Shown: positions 50,135 to 62,723 of the stretch, piece after piece
Layout of the letters: each line of letters begins with the position of its first letter
How positions within the stretch are numbered: position 1 is the first letter of the stretch
Assembly (NCBI GenBank): GCA_009760855.2
Contig: WPIO01000039.1
Coordinates: forward strand, 1,957,001-2,021,000
Reading direction: 5' to 3'
DNA length: 64,000 nucleotides
From: Cristatella mucedo
Taxonomy: Eukaryota; Bryozoa; Phylactolaemata; Cristatellidae
Translations under genes and position numbers: made by a program
Notes under the pieces: model-generated
What the model was told of the DNA's origin: nothing
The model's input: only the letters and a program-made list of their open reading frames with translations
Database searches by the model: none

Positions 50135-53100
50135 GGTATCTACAGTACAATAATTCACTCCGGCAAATGCTTCAACGTTTCGTACTGATTGGACTGCAGG
50201 ATTTGTGATCATTTTCTTATATGCAAGATGCTAAAAATAGCATTTATATCGCTTCCCATATCGCGACTATGAAATTTCGGAAGGCCGAATCACAAATTGA
50301 AATGCTTTTGGCGATTATATATTAGCCAAGGGAACTGGAGCTACTTTTCTCATAACAACGCATCACACGCCATTCGAGAGATTTAGAGGGTGTTTTAAAA
50401 ATTCACCAATCCGAGAGATTGAGGTTCGGGGAGGGGGGAGAAAATAAGCTCTCCCATAAGCGTAGAGTACTAATCCCTTACTGTGTCTTGAGGAGGGCAG
50501 CGTTTGCTATCTTCTAGCTTGTATAGGGTTAGTTAGCTGCCGACAGCATCTGCTGACAGATATACTCGCAGATATGTCAGCTGACAGATGCACTCACACA
50601 GAGCTGGCTCACCAAGGTTCCTAGGTGCGCCAGCTCTGCGTGAGTAGCTGACTCAGCGAGGTTTCCGGGGCGGACTTGAAGACACATAAATCCTCATTAG
50701 GAATTACAACTCAGAGTCTTTACGCTTTGCCACTAGACTTCTTTGCACGCTCCGCTGCACTCGCGCGTTTTTGCACGCTGTCAAGCGTAGAAGCAGGGGA
50801 CGCTGCTTTGACGTAGGCCGTTTAGCGGAAACGAGCCTGGCTTATAGCCGCGTCGCGACTTGGCGACCGGTTTCGAGCAAAAAAGGAAAACACCACGCGG
50901 ACCTCGCTGCACTTAATTGCTCAGCCTAGACATGCCATTTCAGCTCATTTGGTGCAAGCCAACCACTGCGACCATGAACTTGAATACGTAGTGGCATCAG
51001 CCTTGAAATTTTAGAGAGCTGACCTGTTTCTCTGGTCGCGGTTTATAAGCTGGCACGCTCGTTTACTTTAATGCGCCCCATACATGGAAGAAGGGGAACA
51101 TCAATTAGCTGAAACTGAGAACTCGCCAGCTTCTCCAACTGAATAGTCAGAATATAGCAACGCATTAGGCCGCTGCTTAGCACGCAGGGCTTCGGAAAGA
51201 GAAACGCTGCACTCCCAGCAGCCCAAGCTACGCACCAGAGTGTCACCTTAGCAGGAAAGCTGCTTGCTGACAGTACCACAAGTGTGAAGTGGGCTTGAGA
51301 ACCAGGACAGCAACGACCCGTGCACGGTGACCGGAAGCTAGCTGATCGATAAACGACGAAGTCATCGTTTCATCGCATCGTTCATCGCATCGTTGAACCT
51401 CTTGCTGCTCCGCACCTTCAATCGCGCCACGATCGCAGGTCAAAGCCGCTGCCGTCCTTAGGGCAGCCAGCTATCCGCGAGCTCGTCGTATTTTCAGCAC
51501 CTGCGCGCTGCTCTAGGACTTCCCACCGATTTCCGCGCCTGTTCTTTGAGCACCGACACGTGCCGTTATCTCGCGAGAATTCCTACAAAGCTGCTACTGG
51601 TTCTGGTGGTGGGGGCTCGTCGTGGCTTCCTGAGAACACTACAGCGGTCCAGTTATAAGCACCTATAAGTGAGCGATGCAAATGAATGCAAGGGATTAGA
51701 TAGCGAGCAGAATGTTACTAGATAGCCACGTATATCACTAAGCAATCACGATCGACTGGAGATCAATCAGTGTCAATCAATGCAATCAATGTCAATCGTC
51801 GTTGTGGCTAACTGTAGCGTAGTGGTGCAAAATTTACAGAAACCACCATGGACCATAAACTCAATACAAGTAAGGCAAGCCATTGAATCAAGCATGCAAA
51901 GATATTAAGGGATAATTAATTGGTTTCGTTTAGACTGAATGAATACAATTGTATCAGTATTTGGTAATTTTTTGAGCCATCAGCGACAACGCCAGTCATT
52001 TACGCAGGCAGAGTTTGAGCCTACGAGACGAGCGTCGTGGACGATGCGATCGTGGGAAATCGGCAATGGATAGTCACCGAAATAGTTCAGTCGACGCAAA
52101 TTGAAGAATAATTTTCGTCGAAACCCGCATCTGGACCAACATCCTAGAGCCTACCGTGTACCGAGCAAGAGCGAAGCCGATAAGTAGTTTTATCGTTTAT
52201 TATGACGTATCAAGCGCTGCAGCGATTGGCGCGGCTCGAGGAGGAGAAGTTCTCTTCAGGGAAAAGCCTGAAGCTCATTTAAATCTGGTTGCATTTAATT
52301 TTTTGCATTACTAATAAAACATATCATTTACCAAATTACTATGCCCGATAGCCTCCTACCCGGCGGAATCATGGCTAGCCTATCCAGGGGGGAGGTGTAG
52401 GAAGACCGAGCTCTCAGGCACGAGGTGCAGCAGGTGCTCTTTACGTTCCGCTCGTTCGGCCTCGCTGTTCTCCGCAGCTAGAGGAGGAGGCTGGGGCGCG
52501 ATGCAGCTGAGCTAGGGTATCTTGAGGAAGCGTTCTTTGGTCGACGCTGTCAGGACGTAGGTCGCCGCTGCTTATACATGCAGCGAGTTTTAAGCCGATG
52601 CTCAAACCGGAGGATTCTAGAAGCCCCACCACGTCCTGCCGCAGCGCGAAGGGATCGACGCCTTCTCAGAGCGAGCATCCTCGAACGTTACGAGCGCTCG
52701 TCTGGAAACCGAACCTGAACGGAACGATTCGATTGCAAGCCGCGCCGCATCGCATCCATTGTAGGAGCTGGCTTCCGTTGAGAATGGGGTGGACGGGTCC
52801 TCGAGAACCTTCTCGACTCCCCACGTCATACTCGCACCCTGCTCGGCACGAAATCCATTCGCTTATGCGAAGGCGCTCTTTACGAAGGCCGGTGACCGCT
52901 GCCTGGAAGGCTCGCAGCCAACCGACAACGGCTGCACGGCTTCCGAGTGGTCGAAGGCGATACGCTTGTCCAAGGTTGAGAGAATGAGTGTACACATGTG
53001 GGAGGATTTTAGTACCTCAACTTCTCCACTGGCGTCTTGGCGGTAGCAAGTGCCTTCTAGAGAAACCATTCACGAAACTTTAAATCTTCATTCGGATGTT

Positions 53101-53257
53101 TTTATTTCCCCTTATATCTCAGCGCTCAGCAAGAGCTTTTTGGGACGCGCTGACTGTCATAAAAGGATACACGAGCCGCGAACATTCCAAGAGTAAAAAC
53201 TGATTGATATTGGTTTGATGCCGGTTAGCGTCGCATAGCAATGGCATATGATTTTTT
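50135..53257. other. Unassigned region
   Basis: Contains the 50592 hairpin. At 52.6-53.05 kb overlapping frames are open on both strands; the plus frame 52789-53046 (NPFAYAKALFTKAGDRCLEG) looks mildly protein-like, but I cannot place it. Confidence 0.35.
50592..50645. repeat. 22-bp inverted repeat (hairpin)
   Basis: Arms 50592-50613 and 50624-50645 match at 20 of 22 positions around a 10-base loop. Palindromic GCTGACAG/CTGTCAGC-type words lie just upstream. Confidence 0.75.
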
Positions 53258-53735
53258 AATAGCAGTGCCAATAATACATTTGTATAGCACCATCAGAGAA
53301 CTCAAACTCTTTCTAGGCACTTTACATATGCTGTAAAGAATGCATGACTGCATGTTTAGTAATAACGTGCACAATGTCCGCAAGGATAACATGGTTAGAG
53401 GTGACATGCACAGGGTCAGCACCCAAGCATGGTTAGTAGCAGCGTGCACAATGTCAGCGCGAATAAACACATAAAAGACAAATAGCAGGGACCCACTAAA
53501 TGCCGTGACAAATGAGTGCGTTTTTAGCTTCTTTTTAATTCAACGTCGTCAAGTCAGGGCTTGTCATGGCGTCAGTAGGAAGCGAGTTCCAGGCTTTGGG
53601 AGCCTACGAACTGAAGGCAAGGTCTCCAAAGGGCTTCGGTTCGTACGAAGTGTAGCTAAACAATTAGATTCAGAAAAGCGGGTGGTGCGATGCCTAGTGT
53701 GGTGGGTGACAAGTTCAAACTAACACCTCAAGTAA
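53258..53735 (-). mobile_element. LINE-X 3' end
   Basis: aataatacatttgtatagca, a 3' UTR with catggttagaggtgacatgc, and the ORF2 end (gcgagttccaggctttggga, aggtctccaaagggcttcgg). Confidence 0.82.
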
Positions 53736-54711
53736 TTCCACGACTATAATTCTAAGGAATACGTTCACAAGTCGTCACGTTGGCGAAGATTCATCGAACA
53801 ATTTTTATTCGCACGTACCGGACGGCAAGATACAGACCGCAACGTGCACAGACTACTGCTTGGAGGTCGAAAGACGGCCGCTTCGGAGACGGCGCACACT
53901 GGGGTATCAACCCTTCGAGTACGTTTCATACAAACGCACCAGGCGCTGCCGGAAAAAAAATATCGCGCGAGTCACCGGGTGCCCACGAGTGTCGCGGTCA
54001 TCGCCGTCCTTGGATGGACAGAGTCGGTCGAGGTTGGATTGCTTTCCATCATTCGAGCTAGCGAACCGTCCTGGTGCGTACGCGCAGCCGAGCGAGTGTC
54101 AGTGAATATCTCCGGGAGGTCCTTCTTTCTACCGAACTCACCCCACCCGCTCACCTTCTTCGCCGCCTTCGCCCGGGGCTCGACTATCTCGCACGCCCAA
54201 GCTCGGAGCACTATTCCCAATCGATCGGGTCTCGCTCGCAGGCACCTGCAGCAATGCGCCCACTGGCTGGTGCCCATTTTCGGTTGACCGTACCCTAGCG
54301 TACAAGCGCTCGTATTCATTATTCAGCGCGTACGCACCTCAAGATAGGGCTCAGCAATGCTCGCCTTGTGGCGTTTTCAAGATGGCTAGTCGCCAAGTAA
54401 TGCGCCTGACTTCCGGCTTGGGCCATCTCTTTGGGGCGGCCTACTGTCTTGGCCGGCGGCCGAGGTATGAATGAGGGACAAAAGAGGAACTACTCAGAGG
54501 CTGCCCGCTTCTTCCGGGTACGGGGTGGCCATGGTTCCGTGCTCGCCTTACTGCGCCCGTGAGTCATTCCGCCGATGGAAAACAGGATGCGCGAGCCGGC
54601 AGATGTTGGCAGCCGGCCACTCGTTTCCAGTCGCCGCTGGTTTCCAGCTAGCGAGGTTTGACTGGCGAACGCTGGCGTCGGCGAGCGAATACGGCTGCTC
54701 TTTCGGGGCGT
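53736..54711. other. GC/CpG-rich stretch
   Basis: A smaller CpG-rich block with frames open on both strands. It may be a promoter for the weak first-exon candidate at 54382; no other exon identified. Confidence 0.35.
54382..54464 (+). CDS. Possible first coding exon (mitochondrial-type N-terminus)
   Basis: ATG at 54382 in good context (tcaagATGG) starts a frame [20 protein letters not shown], basic and devoid of acidic residues like a mitochondrial presequence. It ends at a fair donor (CCGAG|gtatga, phase 2). It lies at the 3' side of a GC-rich stretch (53.78-54.7 kb) that could be a promoter. No downstream exon was identified; the following 4 kb is LINE debris. Weak candidate. Confidence 0.18.
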
Positions 54712-54850
54712 TATATATGATTCACTTGTATAGGGCCCTAAGAGACCTTAATCTCTATTCAGGCACTTTGCACGTGGTTCCGACCCACGACCTCGGCCAG
54801 ACGTTGGTCGGGGCGAGCACCCTAACCGCTGGGCCAAATCAGCCCGGTAA
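54712..54850 (-). mobile_element. SINE-A
   Basis: tatagggccctaagagacct, caggcactttgcacgtgg, gacccacgacctcggccag and taaccgctgggccaaatcag; minus orientation. Confidence 0.82.
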
Positions 54851-54884
54851 TTTTAGCGCATCAGAAGCGACTCAGGTTGGCCTG

Positions 54885-55125
54885 AATAGTTAGTGGCAGC
54901 ATGCACAGTGTCAGCACGCATAAGCACATAAAGGACGAATAGCAGAAAACCATTAAATGCTGCGATAAATAGATGCGTTTTTAGTCTCTTAAATGTGGTC
55001 AAGTCAGGAGATGTCAGGATGCAAGTCAAAAGTGAGTTCCAGGCTTTAGAAGCATACGACCTAAAGGCACAGTCTACAATGGATTTGAGGTTTGTACGAG
55101 ATATATGTACACGATTACATTTCGA
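54885..55125 (-). mobile_element. LINE-X 3' UTR/ORF2-end fragment
   Basis: tagtggcagcatgcacagtg, cagcacgcataagcacataa and gtgagttccaggctttagaa match other LINE-X copies. It lacks the terminal tail and abuts a SINE-A at 54712. Confidence 0.75.
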
Positions 55126-56164
55126 ACTTGCAACTTACTAGCTGTGGGAAGATCTAGTTTCTCTCAGAAATTGTAAACTCTCATCTGCCAAATTTCCTGG
55201 GCTAGCCTATACCATAGAGCTTCTTAACAGAATATACGTGTCTCTTCCATTCAATTGTCATTAAATGACCGTATCAGTTCAGGTATGAAACACGCCAAAA
55301 TCGAGTTTAATGCATTCTGACCATTGATCCAAGTGGTGACTTTGCATATTGTTTCTCCAAATTCTTCGTAGCTAAGATGAACACGCCATTAAACTTGCCT
55401 CCAAGGCTAAACAGAGTACAATTACTCTAGATCTGGTCCCAAAAGTTGTCCTTAAGATGTGCACAGACATATCGGTGCCCAGAGATCAAATACTGTTAAT
55501 ATGTCCCTAGTTACTCGGCGAGGACTCCTTCATTGGGTGAAAACGGCAATGGGCAGGCCATCCATTAAAAAACCTACACTGGATCTTAAGAATTAAAGTA
55601 AATTTCGTCCAGCATCTTATCTGGCATCTTTATCCATGACAATAGAACGAGTATTGGCCTAGCAACTAAACGTTGGCATTAATTCATCAGATATTGTTGA
55701 CAAGTTTTAATCGGACACGCAGAGCGAGCCGTTAAACGGAAACTAACATGCCTAGGGTTTACAATAGTGTTTTAAGCCAAGCTGATCAGGGTAAGGCTTC
55801 TCTGTCTGTTCTCCTGCATTTATTAGCAGCATTTCACTGTCTTGACTACCGGATCCTATTGAAGCAGTTATTCACGCGCCTAGGTTGTATTGGTAGGTTA
55901 GGCCCTATGGCAGTGACAATATCGGGTACCTCAAGGTTCAGTCATAGGCCAATGTTTTTTCACTATTTACAGTCCACTAAGGCCGATTTCATTGCCGAAC
56001 GCAATATTGGCTTCCATTTCTATGCCGGCGACACCTGGTTCAAGCTATCGTTAGAAACGGAATGTAGAGGCTTTATCGGGACAGACGTAAGCCTCAAAGG
56101 AAGCGAGCTCGCAGCGATTTTAGTGCTGGAGCCTCTCACCGCTGACAAATACCAGTGTCACCCT

Positions 56165-56525
56165 TAGCCTTGGAATCGCGGCTAGCTAATTGTAGGCGCG
56201 GCACCGATGCAAGTAGAAATAGGAATGTATTTCCGTGCAACTCCATAAAGCCACCAACACTATGTGGATGTTGCGCAGGAAAGTTCATATAGCGGAAGTC
56301 TAAGCACTTTTTGGTACGTATTCGGTAGCCAAAAGACTTCATCTCACGCAACAACGAGAAAGAGGGGAGCATGGCTGAATCAAGAGAGCTGTTGAGGTAG
56401 TGAGTAGCATGGACATAGCAGCTCAGGACGGCTGAAAAGGATGTGTCATTGTCGGCACACCAACAGTAATGGAATGCGGCAGCAACGAAATGAGCCCGTA
56501 TCTTAAGATTAAAGCGCACATCCAC
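56165..56525 (-). mobile_element. LINE-A fragment inserted in a decayed LINE-X
   Basis: The minus strand reads LSCYVHATHYLNSSLDSAMLPSF and the LINE-A 3' UTR. It interrupts the LINE-X remnant running 55140-58650 on the plus strand, so it is the younger insertion. Confidence 0.75.
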
Positions 56526-57904
56526 AGCTAAGAAAAATCTATTAGACAGTGACTGAGGATTTCAGGCATTCAATAGCAGCCACGACGCACAGCACTCGTC
56601 GCACATGTCAACGCCTAGGTCAGCACAGCTCAGTGCATCTCCAGAGGCGAAACAAATGCCTGTTACATGGCTTTGGCTTTTGCGCTGACTATCCAAATAT
56701 TATCACATAGTCGGTTCCTAGCTGTTACAGTTTAGGAGTTACGAATAAAGACTATCTTGGCAATCTTAATCAGGACGATTTAGTGTGCCACTGTTTCAAT
56801 ATCATTTAAAGTTCGATAGCCCCGCTGAGAATACGATTCACTTGATTCACGTACTAAAGCTAAATCAACGAGATTTACGTTTAGATGAATTTTAACTTCC
56901 TGAAGCTTAACGATGATAAGATCAGCCTGGAGGGGTTAGAGGGAAAACCAAGTGTCGCACAAAAGTTGAATGACCCAACCCTCAACATTGGTTAGGGTAG
57001 CTTCACTCCAGTGACGTCTGCCAGCAGCACTCTAGGCGTACTTTTCCAAACCAAATTTTCATTAGATGGGCACCTTTCCTGCACTTCAAGTCGGCCTAAT
57101 TTCCATTAAGAAATATTGCCGAAATCAGGGCTGCTCATGGAAAATTACGACAGCCAAACAGGTTCGCGCGTTCATGAAGTCATGCCTATATTATTGCAAT
57201 AATCTTTATTCCGGGCTCTGGACCTGTTCTCCTAATAGTCGGACTCTGGTGCAAAACTCGGCGGTTCGTCTGTGGTCAGCGTTGTAACTTCCCCATCGCA
57301 GCACTTCCACCTGAGCTAATTATAAATTATCGACTTAATTTATTTATGGATCTTCGGCCTGGCTTATGGGTCGCTTAACTCGCCTACTCTGACCTATCTA
57401 TGTGACCTCAATGCTTCTCTAATGTCACTCGCGGAGCCAAGTGGCAGGGGGCAGCCACTCCGTGGACTGAGGGAAGCACCTGTATCCTAGGGAGAATTTA
57501 CCCAAGCCCCAGGGACAGTCGACGAAGCGCAGGTAGAAGAATTTATGTGATTGGCAAGCCGGTAGGATGATCTTTCAGTCCTGCTGATAGAAACGGAGTT
57601 TCGCCAATGAAAACACGCATCGCAGATTAATTCTCTTGTAATCATTTATGTTAAGTTAATGCAATCGGTTTGCAGACCTCAAGGAGTCTTTTGCATAGCG
57701 GCGAATGCCTAGTAAATTCTACGAGCTTAGCTGAAGTTCAGCGAAGTTTTCCAGGAAGTAACAGGACGCTAGCAAGGAGCGATAATAATATCCGTAGCTC
57801 GGGTCAATGGCTAGACAGCCATCACCTACCGGAAATAATGCACGACGGGTACAGGAAAAGTTTTTTTAATCATACCCATAATTTACCTGTGCTAAATCAG
57901 TTAC

Positions 57905-58060
57905 CTAAGATTGTATATAATGCAATGTAATGTAATCTATCTCCGTCTGTAACTCCACAAAGCCACAAAGACAACGTGGGTGTTACGCTGGAGAGTTTTG
58001 TATAGTGCACTCATAGCCTAAGCGGCTTTCGGTACCATTCGGTATTTTATAGAACTAGCC
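57905..58060 (-). mobile_element. LINE-A extreme 3' end
   Basis: Minus strand: ggtaccgaaagccgctta, cacccacgttgtctttgtggc, ending in acattacattgca. A severely 5'-truncated copy, nested in LINE-X. Confidence 0.75.
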
Positions 58061-59201
58061 GGAATGGCCACTATTTAACAATTTTCAGTTAATTATAAGT
58101 AAGAGTTGATTTTTTTATAACAGTAAGAACTTAATTTTGATCCGTTAAAAGTGGTAGTAAAAAATTAATATAATTTTTAAAACCTGGTAATCTGATTTTT
58201 ATATTTTTATATTTTCTTACCCAAGGGATTTAATTTCTAACGCAGTCGCAATAAGTGAGCCCTGCTTTTTGGCATCCATGGTACGGGAGAGTATTTGATT
58301 TAAAATCGGTTCCCGGACCTCTAGTTCTCTTTTTACCGCGTCATTTAGCCGTGACTCGACCAACCCTAAATCCTCTGGACATTGTGCCCTCGGTTATTAT
58401 GCTCTCAAACCCTGGAACTCACTCCTGAATGACATCACGATATTCCCCAACTGGTTGAAATGTATTCAGGAGCTAAAAACGCGCCTTTTCCTCTCGTTCA
58501 TAATTGTCTTTTGTGTGCTTACGCGTTCCGAAATTATGCATGTCATCACTAACCATACTGACACGCTTCTTTTACAGCGCATATAAAGTTCTTACACAGA
58601 GACTAAGTCTTCTGAAGGCACTATAAAAATGTGTCATTAATATTTATTAAGACACTAAACGTTCACACAATTTTAGTGATAAACCACTTTCAATATACTG
58701 ATAAACCACTTTCAATATACTTCCTATTATTGCTGTTAAATGCATTACAATTCAGATAAGTATGATGACCAGCGATCCACATCCGAGAACCCTAGATGTC
58801 TCATCCAAATCAATAATAAAACTGGTGCCCTATCCATAACTCCGCCAAAGTTTATGATCTGGATCGCTATTTTTGTCTGTAGCATTAAGTTCTGGACGCT
58901 TTTAGGTACAAGCCTCTTCTGACGGTTCTACCGCCGAACAGCGAGCCCATTTACCGACTTTCCTTGTCTGAACGTCTGCCGGAGTGGCGGCTACTCTCGC
59001 GTGGCTTCCTTTTATTTGTAACGCGAAGCCATGTTAGCCTTAAGTCTGTTCGCTCATGCCCTCCAAAAAGTAGCATCATCTGATATTGTAGCTTATAGCA
59101 GCTCATATTGCTGCTAATATGTCACTAGATTTGCTGTAATTCATGCTGCTTTATTCGGCAGGACAGTAAGAGAATGAAATGGCGCTCAATTGTACAACAG
59201 G

Positions 59202-59224
59202 CGTTGGTTGGTTGGTTGGTTGGT
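59202..59224. repeat. TTGG microsatellite
   Basis: Five to six GTTG/TTGG units. Confidence 0.85.
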
Positions 59225-59917
59225 CGACGCATTGTGTAAAAGCTGGGAGTCCTAGAGGAAATGCTGGTTTGTGGAAGGGTTGCCTATTAGCTAGCACAAA
59301 TTAAATGTTTTAGTCTAGTCTATATGTGATATTAGCGAGACACAGTCCTTGGGCGTATTAAAGCGTGAGCAGTTTGCACGCCATCCTTTTGTCAACGGCC
59401 TTGTAAACGCGTATAGCCTCGACAACTGAGCCCTCTGAAATGACCCAACTAATCGATTCTTGAAATTTTCTCAACAATGCACTCAATTTCGCTCAAGAGC
59501 CTAGGAAACTGGTATATTTGTATTTCGCCACTGAGTCACTTCTCCCGCTTTACCGTCCATCAACGCCGTTAAAAATTTCCCTGGCTGAAGCAGGAGTTCG
59601 ATGCAGTGAAAGTTCTCTATTGCACGATGCTCTTTCTCACGCTTTGTGCCCAATCAAATTGCTGCCTGCCCTCGTCGATGGTGATGGCCGTCAATTTCCG
59701 AGAGGGTTAGGTGCAAGACTAAAATCGTTAGCAAATTGACCAGCATAATTCTGGATGCATCGCATTACTGAAAACTTATGCTTGTCGAAAGAGATTCGGA
59801 TCTCTCACTCACTGTTTTCAGGAACTACTCATGCGAGTCATAAATTAAAATTAGTTTTGAAATTTTCAACTTCGAAGCAGTAGCCAGCTGAGAGGATCCA
59901 CCATCTTGATGATGATG

Positions 59918-59992
59918 ATACTAATAATACGTTTGTTAATGTGCCCTCAGAGAACAATCTCTTTCTAGGCACTTCGCATTTTTTTTAAATAT
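59918..59992 (-). mobile_element. LINE-X 3' tail fragment
   Basis: ATG/ATA-rich run, gtgccctcagagaacaatctc and tttctaggcacttcgcatt. Confidence 0.65.
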
Positions 59993-60239
59993 GTCGAATA
60001 GAATGTTGCATGTCATCCATTGTGAGCAAGATCCTCCTTTTCTTAAGTGTGTGTGCTCTTCAAGTGTCTGTAGGGGTCTGAGGCTAGCTTTGAGGGAGTC
60101 ACTTTAACGGTAATTTAAGGCTAATGGAGAGACACGAACTCTACTTTGACTGGGCTACCGAAAAAAGCTACTAGGCCACTGAGGCTGACGATGAATATGG
60201 CTGCAATGTAAGTTAATAATAAGCCCCACAGTTTTGACA

Positions 60240-61075
60240 GCTCGTTATCCTTTGCTGAAGGAGTTTCTACGGTTTCCGTTTGATCAAAAGATACAGAGTA
60301 AAGTTACAGTGACTCACAAGGCAAGACACGGCCGGGCTCCTTCGTACCTAGCTGAACTGCTGCACTAGCCTTCTTGTGCCCTCAGGTCTTCCAAGGACAA
60401 TACAAATAACTGTTCCAGTCCTCGCTTAAAAACCGCTGGCGACAGAAGCTTTGGCTCTGCAGACCCTAGACTGTGGAATTCACTTCCACAATTCTTACGC
60501 AGCAACAGCTACTCTCCTGCTGCCTACTATGGTGGCACATCTTTTCCAGCGCGTCCTGGACTGCTGCTACCATGCTACTTGTAGTTTGGTTCGCCCATCA
60601 GAGAGCCAGCCGATGAAAAACGCCAACGGTTTATTGCACAAGGCACGGAGCAGCAAGACGCACGACTGCCTTCGCCCCCTTCTCACACTCGAGTCTCTTC
60701 TCCTCGACTCGGGCTGTCCCCTGGCCGACCCCGATGGTGAATCCACCATCTGTTCACCAGCTGGTTATCGGCCTGTGTCAACGCCTCATTAGAGTGCGAC
60801 AGGCCCCTCTTGGGGATGCTCTCACTAGCTGTTGAGGAAAGGAGCGGTACCAGCCCGCATGCAATCGAACTACACTACTTACTACCTCAACTGCCCTCCT
60901 GATTCAGCTATGCTTCGCTTCTCACTTCTCTTGTTGCGTGAGGTCGACGTTTGTTGGCTAGCGAATAATGTGTGCTGAAAGCTCCAAAGGTCTCTGAGTG
61001 CGCTATAGGAAAATCTCCTGCGTGACACCCATTTAGTCTTTGAGCTTTGAGGAGCTACAGACAAGATACATTGCC
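60240..61075 (+). mobile_element. LINE-A 3' end, split by a solo LTR
   Basis: It starts with the tcaaaagatacagag and ctcacaaggcaagacac text and continues through AGACCCTAGACTGTGGAATT up to 60579. The solo LTR 60580-60874 intervenes. The LINE then resumes (ttactacctcaactgcc) to the tail gatacattgccttatatt. The CTACT target duplication comes from the LINE itself. Confidence 0.85.
60580..60874 (-). mobile_element. Solo LTR, 295 bp, with target duplication
   Basis: TGTAGTTTGG...TCGAACTACA, the same family as the LTR at 49824-50134. Flanked by a perfect 5-bp repeat CTACT (60575-60579 and 60875-60879). It sits inside a LINE-A 3' end, whose sequence resumes after it. Formed by LTR-LTR recombination that removed the internal region. 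Confidence 0.93.
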
Positions 61076-61975
61076 TTATATTACGAGGCTAATTCGTGAA
61101 TCCAGCTCATTCCGAGACTGCATGGGGGAAATAATTGCCACAATCATTGCTTAGTGGAAAAGTAGGTGGTGGGGGCTGCAGAACCAAATGCCTAAGCTGC
61201 GGTCAGGCGAGCATACCGAGATGACTGAGCCTGGAAAAGCCCACGGCCGCAAGCTAACCTTAGCAGCTGGCCAAGCCGCAACGAATGATGGATGGCTACC
61301 TGTTTATTCGCCGTAGGCGCCGGGCTTGCCGTGCAAGAGCGTGCTCTGCTCCAGCTTTAGGCGATATTTTTCATTCCGAGTTATTTCGTTGCCTGCCCGC
61401 CGGTAATTAAGCACTGTCCTCAACTCAGGGTCGTGTGAGAACAGGCGATGGTGCCGCCGTCTGAGCCGAGGATAGTGGTTTACAGGAACCACATGGAGGG
61501 GCCCATTGAAGCAACCCCGAGAATTGCCCTTGAGGCTGCCGGTTGTGACAGCAAGCTGCACATTGCTTTGTTCAAGAGAGTATCCTCAGCAGCCTGTTGC
61601 TGCCGTGGCTTTTCGATGCTTCATGTGCCGTTGTAATGGCCAGTGGACAAAGTTGTAAAGAGCTGGCGTTTTGCGACACGACAGTAGAATCTGTACACTG
61701 GGACTAGGCCGACCTACGGCTACGAACGAGGGCCGTCGCCGATCAGCAGGTAGGCAAATACCAATTAATCTTTATCGCTGAGAGGGGGGGGGGCGGCAAC
61801 CACGAGGCACACTCAACCTGCCAGCCTGCTCGGCCAGTCAACCGGAACGAGCCATTGTTTCGCAGCTGACGGTGCAGGATGCTTGCTGGCGGGCTGAGAT
61901 GAACCGGACGTGTCTGTCTTCGCCTCGGCGGACGCTCTTCGGCGGCCCCCCGCCGCCCCGCAAGTCGCGGGAAGC
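61076..61975. other. Upstream region of second GPCR
   Basis: No repeat or exon recognised; a G run occurs near 61784. Presumed promoter and 5' UTR. Confidence 0.45.
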
Positions 61976-62723
61976 ATGAGCAGCTTCAGCAACTCCTCCG
62001 CTGACGTGAGTGCGTACGAAAAGCTCAGGGCATTCCTGGACCTTTACGGGCAGGCAAAAGGCGTGGCACTGTTGACGACTCTCGCTCTGTTCAGCGTGGT
62101 AGGAGTCGTAGGCAACGGCGTTGCTCTCAGGGTCTTCTGCTCGCGCTTGAAAAAGCCGGCGAGGACGGCAGCGCTCAGGAGTCGCTACAACGTATTCACC
62201 TTCGCCTTGGCTGCTCTAGACCTATTCGTCAGCGCAGTGTGGATACCGTGCGACGTTCTTCTCACGCTGAGGCTGATCACCGACGAAGCCGCGTGCCGAG
62301 CCGCCGGATTCGCTTCGCACGTGGCCTTGATTCTTGCGTCGTTCATCCACTTCTGTATTTGCATCGAGCGCTACTTCGCCGTATGCAAGCCGCTGAACCC
62401 GTTCACGGCGAGCCACGTACGAGCCATGATGAGCTCTGTCGCGCTGTCGTCGATTGGACTGTCAGTGCCAGCGGCGTTTGCCTACTCGGTCAGCAGCACT
62501 GGTGGCCCTCGTGGCTGCCAGTATCAGCGTGCCACGCCAGTGGGTCGATATTATAACTGGGTTCTGGTCGGTGTGCTGTCGTCGCTGGTGGCTGCAGTGC
62601 TAGTTACTTACGGCATCATGTTTCGGCTCATAGTGCAGAGAGTGCTGATGAAGCCTGAACTATTGCCTGGCTCTCGGCCCGTCGACGGGTCGTCGGGCTT
62701 GGCTCGTCGACATATTTCGCTCG
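61976..62723 (+). CDS. Class A GPCR, paralogue of the 45.8-kb receptor (exon 1, partial)
   Basis: Exon 1 of a second receptor, 249 codons plus one base, with TM1-TM5. It starts at the ATG at 61976, and the donor at 62723/62724 (gtaagc) is phase 1, as in the first receptor. Shared strings with the receptor at 45789 include FTFALAALDLFVSAVWIPCD and GPRGCQYQ, so they are recent tandem paralogues about 15 kb apart. Here TM1 keeps the canonical GN pair (46-47), which the first copy has changed to FN. ERY is at 131-133; Cys107 and Cys181 are the disulfide pair. An extra PARTAAL stretch lengthens the first intracellular loop. The frame stays open to 62770 past the donor, but that would give a receptor lacking TM6-TM7. 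No TM6-TM7 exon is recognisable before 64000, so it probably lies beyond the window. Confidence 0.87.

Larger units (their letters stand above)
55140..58655 (+). mobile_element. Decayed LINE-X with reverse transcriptase
   Basis: RT remnants in several frames. 55550-55740 resembles the 'KKPSLDP...FRP.S.LS...E...A.QL...' region. The frame 55748-56167 holds NSVLSQADQGKASLSVLLHL, the RT 'QGKA.LLVLLDLSAAFD' motif with both catalytic-region Asp residues lost (AAFH). 57066-57287 holds CLYYCNNLYSGL and LVQNSAVRLW. The 3' tail ends at 58650 (gagactaagtcttctgaagg, then ATT). Two LINE-A fragments are nested within it. Confidence 0.72.
58656..60239. other. Unassigned region
   Basis: Only the TTGG microsatellite and a LINE-X tail fragment recognised. 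Confidence 0.5.

Noticed and set aside
52598-53069. Overlapping frames on both strands (up to 129 aa)
   Set aside because: No recognisable domain and mutual overlap; kept only as a note in the unassigned region.
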